Source: Tragulus kanchil
Lineage: Eukaryota; Chordata; Mammalia; Artiodactyla; Tragulidae
Assembly (NCBI GenBank): GCA_022376925.1
Contig: JAIOJX010000030.1
Coordinates: 167,039,084 to 167,103,083, forward strand
Length of the DNA stretch: 64,000 nt
Reading direction: 5' to 3'
Part shown: piece after piece, positions 1 to 11,704 of the stretch
Numbering within the stretch: position 1 is the first letter of the stretch
How the letters are laid out: each line of letters begins with the position of its first letter
Program-made: the position numbers and the translations under genes
The notes under the pieces: model-generated
The model's input: only the letters and a program-made list of their open reading frames with translations
What the model was told of the DNA's origin: nothing
Database searches by the model: none

Positions 1-384
1 ATGTGCCTCTTGGCTTATCCGGAACACCACAGGCTTGAGGCCTGCCACCAGGTCCTGACTCGGTGTCACCCTCTGTGGGCAGCCTTCTCTGACCAAACCC
101 CCTCAACCTGGATCAGCGTCACTCCCATCACGACACTGCCCACCTCCCTTCTTCACTTAACCTCTCCCTTAACCTCTCCCCTTAGCAAGCTTAGCACTTA
201 CATGTACTGCATACTTTATTTGCTGATTCATTATCTATTTTCCTCACAAATACATATTCCACAAGGGGAGACAATTTTGTTCTTCATTTATTTGTTTGTT
301 GCTGTATCATCTCTGCCAAGAAAAATATCTGGCACTGAGTATGTGCTAACAAATCCTTACTGAATTAACTGAATGAGTTACAAT
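1..384 (+). repeat. L2-type LINE, 3' end
   Basis: The 3' part reads like the L2 tail: a 'ctgtatcatctctgccaag' stretch, then 'ggcactgagtatgtgctaa', then a tail related to the usual L2 ending (caataaatgtttgttgaatgaatga). The upstream pyrimidine-rich part, with a 'cagccttctctgacc' phrase, also fits L2. It is diverged, as expected for an old mammalian element. The open frame across it is a by-product. The left boundary is cut by the window edge. Family call is by recognition only. Confidence 0.5.
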
Positions 385-1078
385 TCCTCTTTACTGGAAG
401 AGTCGAGAGGCCACCTCAGTTTCTCATGAAGTCAAAGCATCTCAGTGTCTTTTTCTGCTAATAGACTCGATGCTGTTACTTTTTCACCCAAGAGTCAATG
501 AACAGTTTCCCTCTGCATCCCTAGCAACAGGGAAAATCACCAAGGACCTTCTTCCCCTGACCAGAGTTCAGACAAGGTAGGAAAAAAATGAATTTTTCTG
601 AAGGGGTATTTGAGGGAAGCGGTGGTGTGGGGGGAGTTCTCCCAGTTCGGCTTCAAAGGAGAGGAGCAGGGGCCCGGCGAGGCTCAGGACCCCCCACAGT
701 ACAGGGTCACAGGACACCTTCCTTGCCTGAGCTGCTTCCTCACCCAGCACCCTCACCCAGACAAGTCACAAATGGGAGGGACTCCACTGTGAGCCCTGCC
801 CCAAGCTCAGCCCTGATCTGAGGGCCTCATGGCTAACTGAGCCCTTCACAAAGGGCCTGGGGACAGGAAACACTGCAAACCTCTGGTGGTGTCTGGAGTA
901 CGGCAGAGTTGCTGGTGGCTTGGTGGTCAGGGACGCACAGGAAAGGCCTGTCTCTAGATCCCAAAGATGAGGACAGCCTTCTCCTAAGCAAAGGAGATGA
1001 ATATGTTAAACTTAGGGGTCACCTCTATGGGCTCCAGGGAGCTGCTGTGTCACTATTAACTGACAAAAACAAAATGTC
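385..1078. other. Unassigned single-copy sequence
   Basis: I recognise no gene, RNA or repeat here. Short open frames on both strands carry no familiar domain and no splice-site context. The stretch 600-840 is more GC-rich than its surroundings but has no CpG-island character. Confidence 0.4.
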
Positions 1079-1450
1079 GGGGCTTCCCTGGTGGTCCAGT
1101 GGGTAAGGACACCACCTTGCAGTGCAAGGGGCGCTGGTTCGATCCCTGGCCTTGGAAGATCCCACGTGCCGCCGAGCGGCTGGACCGATGTGTCCAGTTA
1201 CGGAGCCGGAGCTCTGGAGCGCATGCGCCCAGAGGCGGTGCTCTGCGACAACAGAGGCCACCGTGATGGGAGGCCCACACGGGCCAAAGAACAAAGATGG
1301 ATGAAAATAGACAAATGAAAGACCAACAGAAGTGGCCCGCCCGCCCCCCTCCCTCCCCACCCCNTCCCCCACCTCCAAAATGACCAATAGAAGTGGCCCG
1401 CCGCCCCTCCCTCCCTCCCCACCCTACTCCCCCCACCCCCTCAAAAAAAA
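1079..1450 (+). repeat. CHR-type SINE, CT-tail variant, doubled 3' module
   Basis: A tRNA-Glu-like head (A box tggtccagtgg, B box ggttcgatccc) is followed by the CHR body. The 3' terminal module (gacca-a-agaagtggcc plus a C/T tract) occurs twice, at about 1321-1375 and 1381-1440, before the A tail. An N lies at 1364 in the first tract. The element starts just outside the first stutter block, so only its second half recurs at 2357. Confidence 0.9.
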
Positions 1451-1814
1451 ATGCCACCAGCACATGGGTGTGGTTTTGAAAAGAAAGTGAAGATTCTACA
1501 GTGAGGATGTGAACACTGAAGCAAATAAACAACCATCAACAAATAAGGTGGTCACATGAGGAAGAAACGTCCTAGGTGGCTGTAAAGGGTAGGAAGAAAA
1601 TTAAAGTTACTTATTTAAGAACAATGGAAATAAATTATAGTTTTAATAATGTACAGTATTTTTCATAGCCAAGAAAAAGTTTGATGCTTAAGAGGAAACA
1701 AAAGTGAGGGAAAAGACGGAAAAGAATAAAAAAATAATAAAAACTGAAAAGAAAAATGTTCAAATCCTACTAAAGGTACATTTTCCTATTTTTCAAAAAC
1801 AACCAAACATTAAA

Positions 1815-2331
1815 AAGCTATAAATGGAACCTCATGAAAATTGAAAACCTTTGTCCTGTGAAAGCTCATGTGAAGCTACAGATGGGGAGAAAATATTTGC
1901 AAACCACACATTCAACAAAGGACTACCTTCTACGGAAACACAACTAACATTTAAAACTCACCTCTTCAAAAAAAGAAATCCAGCTAGAAAATAGGAAAAA
2001 AGACAATTTACTGAAGAGGATACAGAGATGGTGAATAGGTACCTGAAAAGATCTTCAACGCTATTAGCCATCAGAAAGATGCAAATTAAAACCAAAACGA
2101 GGTATTGGTACAAACCTATGTGTATGACTAAAATAAAAATCAGTGACCACACCTTTCTGACAATGCCCTGGAGAAACAGGAGCACTCAGACATTGCTGGT
2201 GGGGATATAATATGTTAGCACACAGACACTGATATAATATGTATGGGGATATAAAATGCTACAGCCATTAAGAAAACAAGTGGGCAGTTTCTTAGAAAAC
2301 TAAACATGCAATGACCATACAGCTCAACAAT
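1815..2331 (+). repeat. L1 ORF2 3'-end fragment (copy A)
   Basis: The text follows the mammalian L1 ORF2 carboxyl-terminal region: 'gggagaaaatatttgcaaa', then 'ctgaaaagatcttcaacgct', then 'atgcaaattaaaaccaaaacg', then 'acattgctggtgggga'. Divergence is high and the frame is broken, so it is a dead, old L1. The 1451-1814 stretch upstream is A-rich and unassigned. Confidence 0.75.
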
Positions 2332-2356
2332 TTTTGCATGATGGAGAACAAGTTCA

Positions 2357-2607
2357 GGGAGCCAGAGCTCTGGAGCGCATGCGCTCAGAGCCGGTGCTCT
2401 GTGACAACAGAGGTCGCGATGGGAGGCCCACACGGGCCAAAGAACAAAGCTGGGTGAAAATAGACAAATGAAAGACCAACAGAAGTGGCCCGCCCGCCCC
2501 TATCCCTCCCCACCCCNTCCCCCACCTCCAAAATGACCAATAGAAGTGGCCCGCCGCCCCTCCCTCCCCTCCTCCCACCCTACTCCACCCACCCCCTCAA
2601 AAAAAAA
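2357..2607 (+). repeat. CHR-type SINE 3' half (stutter copy)
   Basis: This is the second copy of the distal part of the SINE at 1079-1450. It lacks the tRNA-like head because the block boundary falls inside the element. It retains the doubled C/T-tract module and the N at 2517. It is not an independent insertion. Confidence 0.88.
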
Positions 2608-2969
2608 TGCCACCAGCACATGGGTGTGGTTTTGAAAAGAAAGTGAAGATTCTACAGTGAGGATGTGAACACTGAAGCAAATAAACAACCATCAACAAAT
2701 AAGGTGGTCACATGAGGAAGAAACGTCCTAGGTGGCTGTAAAGGGTAGGAAGAAAATTAAAGTTACTTATTTAAGAACAATGGAAATAAATTATAGTTTT
2801 AATAATGTACAGTATTTTTCATAGCCAAGAAAAGTTTGATGCTTAAGAGGAAACAAAAGTGAGGGAAAAGACGGAAAAGAATAAAAAAATAATAAAAACT
2901 GAAAAGAAAAATGTTCAAATCCTACTAAAGGTACATTTTCCTATTTTTCAAAAACAACCAAACATTAAA

Positions 2970-4200
2970 AAGCTATAAATGGAACCTCATGAAAATTGAA
3001 AACCTTTGTCCTGTGAAAGCTCATGTGAAGCTACAGATGGGGAGAAAATATTTGCAAACCACACATTCAACAAAGGACTACCTTCTACGGAAACACAACT
3101 AACATTTAAAATTCACCTCTTCAAAAAAAGAAATCCAGCTAGAAAATAGGAAAAAAGACAATTTACTGAAGAGGATACAGAGATGGTGAATAGGTACCTG
3201 AAAAGATCTTCAACGCTATTAGCCATCAGAAAGATGCAAATTAAAACCAAAACGAGGTATTGGTACAAACCTATGTGTATGACTAAAATAAAAATCAGTG
3301 ACCACACCTTTCTGACAATGCCCTGGAGAAACAGGAGCACTCAGACATTGCTGGTGGGGATATAATATGTTAGCACACAGACACTGATATAATATGTATG
3401 GGGATATAAAATGCTACAGCCATTCAGAAAAACAAGTGGGCAGTTTCTTAGAAAACTAAACATGCAATGACCATACAGCTCAACAATATTACTGTTAGAC
3501 ATTCATCCAGAGATGTGAGAACATGTTCACACAAAATCTGTACTAATATGTTCATGGGAGCCTTATCTGCAGTGGCCCCAAACCATAATTAATGCCACTG
3601 TCCTTTGGTGGATAAATGGCTGCACATGTTGTGGTGCATCCGCCCCATGGAAAACGATTAATGCTCAAAATAAAAAGAAAAACCTACTGGTACACATAAT
3701 AACTTCGATGCCTGTCCAGGTAACTGTGCTGAGTGAATAAAGTCAATCTCAAAAGGCTTTGTACTGTATGACTTAATTTACAAAACTTTTTTTTTAAGAC
3801 AAAATTTGGGGAGAGAACAGACTGGTGGTTTCCATGGGCAAGAGACAGGGGTGGAGGAAAGGATGGTGTGGTTATAAAAGGACAAGATGCTTTTGGTGAC
3901 AGAACTGTTTTGTATCTAGACTGTGATGGTCTACACACAAATCTCCCCGGGTGGTAACACACACACACACACACACACATATGAGCACAAGTAAAACGGG
4001 GGGAAATCTGGAACAAGATCTGAGGGACGTCTCACTGTCAATACCCTGACTTGTGACATGATTCTGTAGTTCTAAGAAATGTTGCCATTGGAGGAAACTG
4101 GAAGAAGGGTTCACAGGGACTCTGAGCATTATTTCTCACAACTGCATGTCAACCTGCCAGTATCTCAGTACAAATTTCAATGAGAAAAATCATGACATCA
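2970..4200 (+). repeat. L1 ORF2 end plus 3' UTR (old L1)
   Basis: The second copy of the ORF2 end (to about 3490) runs on into L1 3' sequence in block 2. Landmarks are 'gttcatgggagccttatctg', 'aggtggaaa'-type text replaced by diverged versions, a 'gacagaactgttttgtatct' region, and the terminal 'atttctcacaactgcatgt' phrase typical of old L1M 3' ends. A (CA)n run sits at 3957-3979. The reading frame is lost. Confidence 0.65.
3957..3979. repeat. (CA)n microsatellite
   Basis: A CA run of about 23 bp. Its stutter partner at 5110-5130 is about 2 bp shorter, which is the size of difference expected from allele or consensus noise. Confidence 0.9.
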
Positions 4201-4654
4201 TTACCTTGACATGGTCTAATTAGGTGCCTTCTTCCAAGTACCTTGGACCTAACTAAATTTGTCAAGAGCAAGCTTGTAGAGCTGGAAAATGTATTTGATT
4301 CAATTGACAGTTAATTAAACCCACCAGATTTATGTGAAAGCTCTCCAATAATTCTATGTCAACTAGAGACTGCATTCTGCATGCTACACCCACCCTCAGC
4401 TACACTGGGGGGGAAAGGGTTATCTGTTTAAATAGTAAGACACAATCATATTTCATTTCAGTGCAATTGTACTGTTCTCAAGATGACAAAAATTAACTAC
4501 ATAATGTTTATTCAATTTCATGGTTTAATTAAAATTGTTAATAAAAATGGTAGACTGAGACCAATTAGGAATTTTTACAAGCAATATTCAAAATTTCACG
4601 ATCACTTATATGATTTTATTTTTAAAGACTACATCTTTAAGTGATACAAAGACA

Positions 4655-5345
4655 TTCATCCAGAGATGTGAGAACATGTTCACACAAAATCTGTACTAAT
4701 ATGTTCATGGGAGCCTTATCTGCAGTGGCCCCAAACCATAATTAATGCCACTGTCCTTTGGTGGATAAATGGCTGCACATGTTGTGGTGCATCCGCCCCA
4801 TGGAAAACGATTAATGCTCAAAATAAAAAGAAAAACCTACTGGTACACATAATAACTTCGATGCCTGTCCAGGTAACTGTGCTGAGTGAATAAAGTCAAT
4901 CTCAAAAGGCTTTGTACTGTATGACTTAATTTACAAAACTTTTTTTTTAAGACAAAATTTGGGGAGAGAACAGACTGGTGGTTTCCATGGGCAAGAGACA
5001 GGGGTGGAGGAAAGGATGGTGTGGTTATAAAAGGACAAGATGCTTTTGGTGACAGAACTGTTTTGTATCTAGACTGTGATGGTCTACACACAAATCTCCC
5101 CGGGTGGTAACACACACACACACACACACATATGAGCACAAGTAAAACGGGGGGAAATCTGGAACAAGATCTGAGGGACGTCTCACTGTCAATACCCTGA
5201 CTTGTGACATGATTCTGTAGTTCTAAGAAATGTTGCCATTGGAGGAAACTGGAAGAAGGGTTCACAGGGACTCTGAGCATTATTTCTCACAACTGCATGT
5301 CAACCTGCCAGTATCTCAGTACAAATTTCAATGAGAAAAATCATG
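4655..5345 (+). repeat. L1 3' UTR fragment (copy B of block 2)
   Basis: The same old L1 3' end as at 3498-4200, displaced by 1153 bp. It holds the partner (CA)n run and the terminal 'atttctcacaactgcatgt' phrase. Confidence 0.65.
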
Positions 5346-5805
5346 ACATCATTACCTTGACATGGTCTAATTAGGTGCCTTCTTCCAAGTACCTTGGACC
5401 TAACTAAATTTGTCAAGAGCAAGCTTGTAGAGCTGGAAAATGTATTTGATTCAATTGACAGTTAATTAAACCCACCAGATTTATGTGAAAGCTCTCCAAT
5501 AATTCTATGTCAACTAGAGACTGCATTCTGCATGCTACACCCACCCTCAGCTACACTGGGGGGGAAAGGGTTATCTGTTTAAATAGTAAGACACAATCAT
5601 ATTTCATTTCAGTGCAATTGTACTGTTCTCAAGATGACAAAAATTAACTACATAATGTTTATTCAATTTCATGGTTTAATTAAAATTGTTAATAAAAATG
5701 GTAGACTGAGACCAATTAGGAATTTTTACAAGCAATATTCAAAATTTCACGATCACTTATATGATTTTATTTTTAAAGACTACATCTTTAAGTGATACAA
5801 AGACA

Positions 5806-6700
5806 GCTAATGCAAAAAGAATGGCAATAAAATGGAGTACAGCATGCACAAAATAAAAAGTGAGTATTACTGTATTTCCAACATAATCTCCTACACTATG
5901 GTTCTTTTCTTCTATTGCTGCTCTTGAACACAAATTAGATCTTTTTTAAATTCACAAAATATAGCCCACATATTTATTGATTTGAGAGCATCTGCTCAAT
6001 CTCAGAAAAATGTTTTAACAAGGTCCTAGCTCTAGACTGACATTCCCAATTCTATTTAGTCCAAGAGTGGAGTCTGCATAAACTCTCCCATATTGAATTA
6101 ATGTCTAACATCTCATTCCTATCTCTGCCTGTACATAATCTTTTATAACACCACCCCAAGCATCTCTCTTCACCTATAAATCATGACTGGAGACACACTG
6201 AGTCAGGATTTTGCTCTTGTCTCTTAGCATCACCAGCCCTCCTATCCAGGCTGCTATCTTAGCTCTCACTTTTAGTTTTCTGATGTACAGCCTGAACCGG
6301 CCCTTGATATCCCAAGAGGATCAGACAAGCCCGGGTCTGTGGTCTGTCAAGAACGACACCTGCTAGTTCTCTGGAGGAAGAATATGCCTTCCTGGACTCA
6401 TAAACCTCTCACTAAGTCTGGCGGCTCTTCACTGTGCCTGCAGGGGTCAGGGGGCCAGTTCATGTCCCCAAGGACACTGTCCCTCCAGGGGTGTTCCTGG
6501 GCAGCACAGGGCAGTGAGGTCCTTGGAGCAAGGGCTGACTGTAAAGAAGTTCAGTCTCATCACATAAACTCAGGGGTCACAAGTTCTGATTGCACTTCCT
6601 TAGAGAAGGATCCTGGCTATGAGGTGGGGTGGGATGGGGAGAAGGGTGGGCACCTCCAATTGGGAGGACAACCTCACTGATACAAGTGGCTGTAGCCTCA
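5806..6700. other. Unassigned sequence
   Basis: I recognise no gene or repeat family. A 113-codon open frame (6339-6680, +) recurs with an indel in the stutter copy (7418-7762) and has no recognisable motif, so I treat it as chance. GC content rises over 6400-6850. Confidence 0.4.
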
Positions 6701-7967
6701 CGATGGCCCACTCATGTCAGCACGTGACTCTACCAGACATACTGCCGGCTTCACGCTTCTGGGCTCTGCTCTGTCACCCAACTAACTGGCCAGTGTCTTC
6801 TGGGAAGGGGACCACCCTCTCGCTGTTTTGTATTTTTCAGCACTGACCACCACACTGGCCATAGGGGTAAAGCAGAGGTAAGATGGGGAAAAAAAGCCCC
6901 TGGCAATAAAATGGAGCACAGCATGCACAAAATAAAAAGTGAGTATTACTGTATTTCCAACATAATCTCCTACACTATGGTTCTTTTCTTCTATTGCTGC
7001 TCTTGAACACAAATTAGATCTTTTTTAAATTCACAAAATATAGCCCACATATTTATTGATTTGAGAGCATCTGCTCAATCTCAGAAAAATGTTTTAACAA
7101 GGTCCTAGCTCTAGACTGACATTCCCAATTCTATTTAGTCCAAGAGTGGAGTCTGCATAAACTCTCCCATATTGAATTAATGTCTAACATCTCATTCCTA
7201 TCTCTGCCTGTACATAATCTTTTATAACACCACCCCAAGCATCTCTCTTCACCTATAAATCATGACTGGAGACACACTGAGTCAGGATTTTGCTCTTGTC
7301 TCTTAGCATCACCAGCCCTCCTATCCAGGCTGCTATCTTAGCTCTCACTTTTAGTTTTCTGATGTACAGCCTGAACCGGCCCTTGATATCCCAAGAGGAT
7401 CAGACAAGCCCGGGTCTGTGGTCTGTCAAGAACGACACCTGCTAGTTCTCTGGAGGAAGAATATGCCTTCCTGGACTCATAAACCTCTCACTAAGTCTGG
7501 CGGCTCTTCACTGTGCCTGCAGGGGTCAGGGCGCCAGTTCATGTCCCCAAGGACACTGTCCCCCTCCAGGGGGTGTTCCTGGGCAGCACAGGGCAGTGAG
7601 GTCCTTGGAGCAAGGGCTGACTGTAAAGAAGTTCAGTCTCATCACATAAACTCAGGGGTCACAAGTTCTGATTGCACTTCCTTAGAGAAGGATCCTGGCT
7701 ATGAGGTGGGGTGGGATGGGGAGAAGGGTGGGCACCTCCAATTGGGAGGACAACCTCACTGATACAAGTGGCTGTAGCCTACGATGGCCCACTCATGTCA
7801 GCACGTGACTCTACCAGACATACTGCCGGCTTCACGCTTCTGGGCTCTGCTCTGTCACCCAACTAACTGGCCAGTGTCTTCTGGGAAGGGGACCACCCTC
7901 TCGCTGTTTTGTATTTTTCAGCACTGACCACCACACTGGCCATAGGGGTAAAGCAGAGGTAAGATGG
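5824..7967. repeat. Stutter block 3: two copies, offset 1079 bp
   Basis: Copy A is about 5824-6890 and copy B about 6903-7967, with about 12 bp of filler (ggaaaaaaagcccc) between. The last ~186 bp of copy B is also the start of block 4, so the 6702-6890 sequence exists three times in the window. Confidence 0.93.
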
Positions 7968-7994
7968 AAGAGACATAGGAGAGAACCCCAGATC

Positions 7995-8190
7995 TGCTCA
8001 TTTTCATTCAATAAACATAATGCCAGACCCTCTTCTAAGCCCTTTAAAATATGGACTTTTTTCCTCTTCATAACAATGCTAAAAGGGTGGGAACTCCTAT
8101 CATGTTTTATTTTACAGATGAGGAACACAGGCCAAAAGCTGTTCACTAGTCTGTCCGTGGTTACCGAGTGTGATGGACAGGTCATGCTAG
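7995..8190 (+). repeat. MIR SINE (copy A)
   Basis: The MIR core order is visible: 'cagaccctcttctaagccct', a short spacer, then 'ttacagatgaggaacacagg', which corresponds to the conserved 'cccattttacagatgagg' phrase. It is diverged but clear. Confidence 0.75.
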
Positions 8191-8479
8191 CTAGCAGTGG
8201 AGGTGGCCCGTAGTGGTCAGATTACGGATGTATTTTCAAGCAGAGGAGACAAATTTGGGGACTTGGGGCTGGTGTGAAGTGAGCCAAGGAAAACTCCAAG
8301 GTTTGGGGCCTTAGCAATTAGGAACATGGAGTTGCTATTGACAGAAATGGGAAAGACTTTATCTTCATTCTTCTCACACATTTAGTTTTACTGAAAATAT
8401 TACATGCTTACTTATTTAAAAATACCCAGATGGGCAACTTTCACTTCTGCCAAGGTGAAATAATTGCTCCCAGTAGTCA

Positions 8480-8950
8480 AAAGATTGGAGTTACTGTATT
8501 AATATCAGACAGGCAGATATCAAAACAAAGAACACTAGAAATAAAGAGGTCACAGCATAAAGATAAAGGGGCTGATTCATGAAGAGGACCAAAGAATCAT
8601 GGGTCTAATAACTGAGTTCAATTAAACATAAAAACAAAAAAATTGATAGAATTAGAAAGAGAAACAGGCCAGATACACAATTACAACAGGAATTTCAAAG
8701 CTGTTTTCAACAACTAATAGAAGAGGTAGACAGAAAATCAGCTAGACTATACATTTCATAACATCAGTCAACTCATCCACTTGACGATTAGGGACTGTTC
8801 TCAACAACAGCAGAATACACATTCTTTCAGGGGCACAAGGAACATTTACCAAGGGAGACCATATTATGGGACATTAAGTAAGTCTCAATGAATTAAAAAA
8901 AATTCAGATCAGACAACGTGTACCCTCTGACCACAACAGACAAATTAGAA
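8480..8950 (+). repeat. L1 ORF2 endonuclease-region fragment (copy A)
   Basis: L1 ORF2 text is recognisable: 'ttaatatcagacaggcaga', 'gataaaggggctgattcatg', 'aacagcagaatacacattct', then 'ctctgaccacaacagacaaa'. Stops and indels break it throughout. The right edge is the block 4 junction; the continuation is found only after copy B. Confidence 0.8.
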
Positions 8951-9171
8951 AGGCTGTAGCGATGGCCCACTCATGTCAGCACGTGACTCTACCAGACATA
9001 CTGCCGGCTTCACGCTCTGGGCTCTGCTCTGTCACCCAACTAACTGGCCAGTGTCTTCTGGGAAGGGGACCACCCTCTCGCTGTTTTGTATTTTTCAGCA
9101 CTGACCACCACACTGGCCATAGGGGTAAAGCAGAGGTAAGATGGAAGAGACATAGGAGAGAACCCCAGATC

Positions 9172-9367
9172 TGCTCATTTTCATTCAATAAACATAATGC
9201 CAGACCCTCTTCTAAGCCCTTTAAAATATGGACTTTTTTCCTCTTCATAACAATGCTAAAAGGGTGGGAACTCCTATCATGTTTTATTTTACAGATGAGG
9301 AACACAGGCCAAAAGCTGTTCACTAGTCTGTCCGTGGTTACCGAGTGTGATGGACAGGTCATGCTAG
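9172..9367 (+). repeat. MIR SINE (copy B)
   Basis: The stutter partner of the MIR at 7995-8190, with the same core phrases and no sign of independent divergence. Confidence 0.75.
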
Positions 9368-9656
9368 CTAGCAGTGGAGGTGGCCCGTAGTGGTCAGATT
9401 ACGGATGTATTTTCAAGCAGAGGAGACAAATTTGGGGACTTGGGGCTGGTGTGAAGTGAGCCAAGGAAAACTCCAAGGTTTGGGGCCTTAGCAATTAGGA
9501 ACATGGAGTTGCTATTGACAGAAATGGGAAAGACTTTATCTTCATTCTTCTCACACATTTAGTTTTACTGAAAATATTACATGCTTACTTATTTAAAAAT
9601 ACCCAGATGGGCAACTTTCACTTCTGCCAAGGTGAAATAATTGCTCCCAGTAGTCA

Positions 9657-10545
9657 AAAGATTGGAGTTACTGTATTAATATCAGACAGGCAGATATCAA
9701 AACAAAGAACACTAGAAATAAAGAGGTCACAGCATAAAGATAAAGGGGCTGATTCATGAAGAGGACCAAAGAATCATGGGTCTAATAACTGAGCTCAATT
9801 AAACATAAAAACAAAAAAATTGATAGAATTAGAAAGAGAAACAGGCCAGATACACAATTACAACAGGAATTTCAAAGCTGTTTTCAACAACTAATAGAAG
9901 AGGTAGACAGAAAATCAGCTAGACTATACATTTCATAACATCAGTCAACTCATCCACTTGACGATTAGGGACTGTTCCCTCAACAACAGCAGAATACACA
10001 TTCTTTCAGGGGCACAAGGAACATTTACCAAGGGAGACCATATTATGGGACATTAAGTAAGTCTCAATGAATTAAAAAAAATTCAGATCAGACAACGTGT
10101 ACCCTCTGACCACAACAGACAAATTAGAAATCAGTAGAAAAGATCTGCGAAAAATTCCACAAACATCTGGAAATGAAATAACACGCTTCTAAATAATTTA
10201 TGGATCAAAGAAGAAGTCAGAATGAAAATCAGAAAAGATTTTGAACTCAGTGAAAATGAAAACAACACTCCCCAGAGTCTGTGGGATGCCTCTAAAGCAC
10301 AGCTGAGGAGAAAACAGCTTCCACCTTAAGAAACCAGGGAGACAAGAACAAACTAAACCCAAGGTAAACAGAAGAAACAAGAACAAAGCAGAAATCAAAG
10401 AAACAGAAGAGAGTAAAACACACAGAAAAATCAACGAAAACCAAGGTTTTATAGATCTTTCAGGGGATCAATAAAATTGATACATTTCTAGCCAAACTGA
10501 GGAGGAAAAAGAGAAGATGCAACAAATCACCAGTCTCAGGGGTAA
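9657..10545 (+). repeat. L1 ORF2 fragment, endonuclease into RT region
   Basis: The first part repeats 8480-8950. Beyond the junction it continues colinearly into later ORF2: 'gatcaaagaagaagtcagaa', 'tgtgggatgcctctaaagca', 'ttccaccttaagaaaccagg', then 'aataaaattgatacatttct'. This is the true right-hand continuation of the L1, so copy B rather than copy A borders genuine flank. The frame is destroyed. Confidence 0.82.
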
Positions 10546-11044
10546 TAAAGGCAGCGCCTGGTGGTGGGGAAGTGAAAGCATGCTGCTGAAGCTTAGAATC
10601 TTATCCTGGAATCAGAGGAACTCTGCATGAGACCAAGACCTGCTATGGGACAACATTAGTAATTAATCCCAAATAGAGAAGCCAGGGGAACCTGTGGGAC
10701 AGGTTAGTTCTGAATCGAACCTTGAAGAGCAAGAGGTCCCATGACAAGCAGAAGCTGGGCAGGAGAAAAATCCAGGACAAAGAAAACTCCAGGCAAACAC
10801 AAAGGCAGGAAAACACAAAATTAACTATGCCTATGTGTGCTGTGGTGTGGTGTGCATGCTCAAAGGCTGGGATGATGGGACCACAGGGAGGAAGGATTAT
10901 AGCTCAGAGGCAGATTACAGAGGACCTTAAACCCCTTACTAATGAGGCTGAACTCTACTTTTTAAGAAAGGGAAAGAAGCAAAAGCTTTAAGGTGAGACT
11001 GGAGAGGAAAGAAATGGAAGTCAAGCACAGCAGTCAGGGGCCCA
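10546..11044. other. Unassigned sequence, possibly an old repeat
   Basis: Purine-rich text resembling medium-reiteration mammalian repeats, but I cannot name a family. An 89-codon open frame (10722-10991, +) shows no motif and no splice context. Confidence 0.35.
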
Positions 11045-11704
11045 ATGAATGACCTCAGCAAGGCATGACCACAGTGGTCTGGTGCAAGGTGACCTGAGGA
11101 AGGAGGAGACTGATGGAGGCAGAATCAGCAGGTGGGAGACAAAGGAAATCTTCAGAGGGAAACTGAAAAGTGTTTCCTAGTTTCAAAGTGAATCACCATG
11201 AAGTTAAGAATCCTATTTGTTGAGATCTAAAATCCTGAGAGAGAAGGAAGCATGAGAGTGGCATGCTCGCTCCTGAATGGCTGAGATGGGGTGAGGGTAG
11301 AAAGGCCCTGGAGAGATGTCCTCCGATGGCCAGAGGCCAAAAGCTGGCAAATGGGGGCACAGATTTATGAGAAAGCGGCACAGACGAGACAGCTACACTA
11401 CAAGAGCAGCTACCGTGCTCTAATGCTATCAAGCCCAGGCTTCTGCAGGAACTAACTACCCAATCCATCCTTTCCAGTTTTCAATCTAATCTCTTCTAAA
11501 GACCCAAAATGCCACACAAATGATTTTACTGATTGTCAAGATATAATTCATAAATATTTCAACATTTTTAAGCTAAAGCAAGTACACTTCCTTGGGATTA
11601 AGTTAACTAGCCCCCATTTATGTCTCCTGTGGAGCTTCTCTAACATCTGTGAAGGACTAACTTTGTAAATTCACAGTTCATGATGGACCTATCTACAGTC
11701 CTAT

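Larger units (their letters stand above)
1200..3487. repeat. Stutter block 1: two copies, offset ~1155 bp
   Basis: Copy A is about 1200-2331 and copy B about 2356-3487. The copies share a SINE 3' half and a diverged L1 ORF2 end. About 25 bp between them (2332-2356) match neither flank. The copies differ by a few substitutions and by length changes in low-complexity tracts, and both carry an N at the homologous base (1364 and 2517). This points to assembly duplication rather than a genomic event. Confidence 0.93.
3498..5805. repeat. Stutter block 2: two copies, offset 1153 bp
   Basis: Copy A is 3498-4652 and copy B is 4653-5805, joined directly with 'agaca' shared by both edges. The contents are an L1 3' end, a (CA)n run and about 600 bp of AT-rich unassigned sequence (4200-4650). 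The only differences I noticed are in homopolymer and dinucleotide lengths. Confidence 0.94.
7781..10129. repeat. Stutter block 4: two copies, offset 1177 bp
   Basis: Copy A is about 7781-8950 and copy B about 8958-10129, with roughly 7 bp of filler. The contents are a MIR, an unassigned old repeat-like stretch and an L1 ORF2 endonuclease fragment. Copies differ by single bases (for example gagttc versus gagctc near 8614 and 9793) and small indels. Confidence 0.93.

Noticed and set aside
560..830. Possible CpG island or first exon in the GC-richer stretch near 600-830
   Set aside because: Few CpG dinucleotides, no core promoter motif, and no frame with a recognisable protein.
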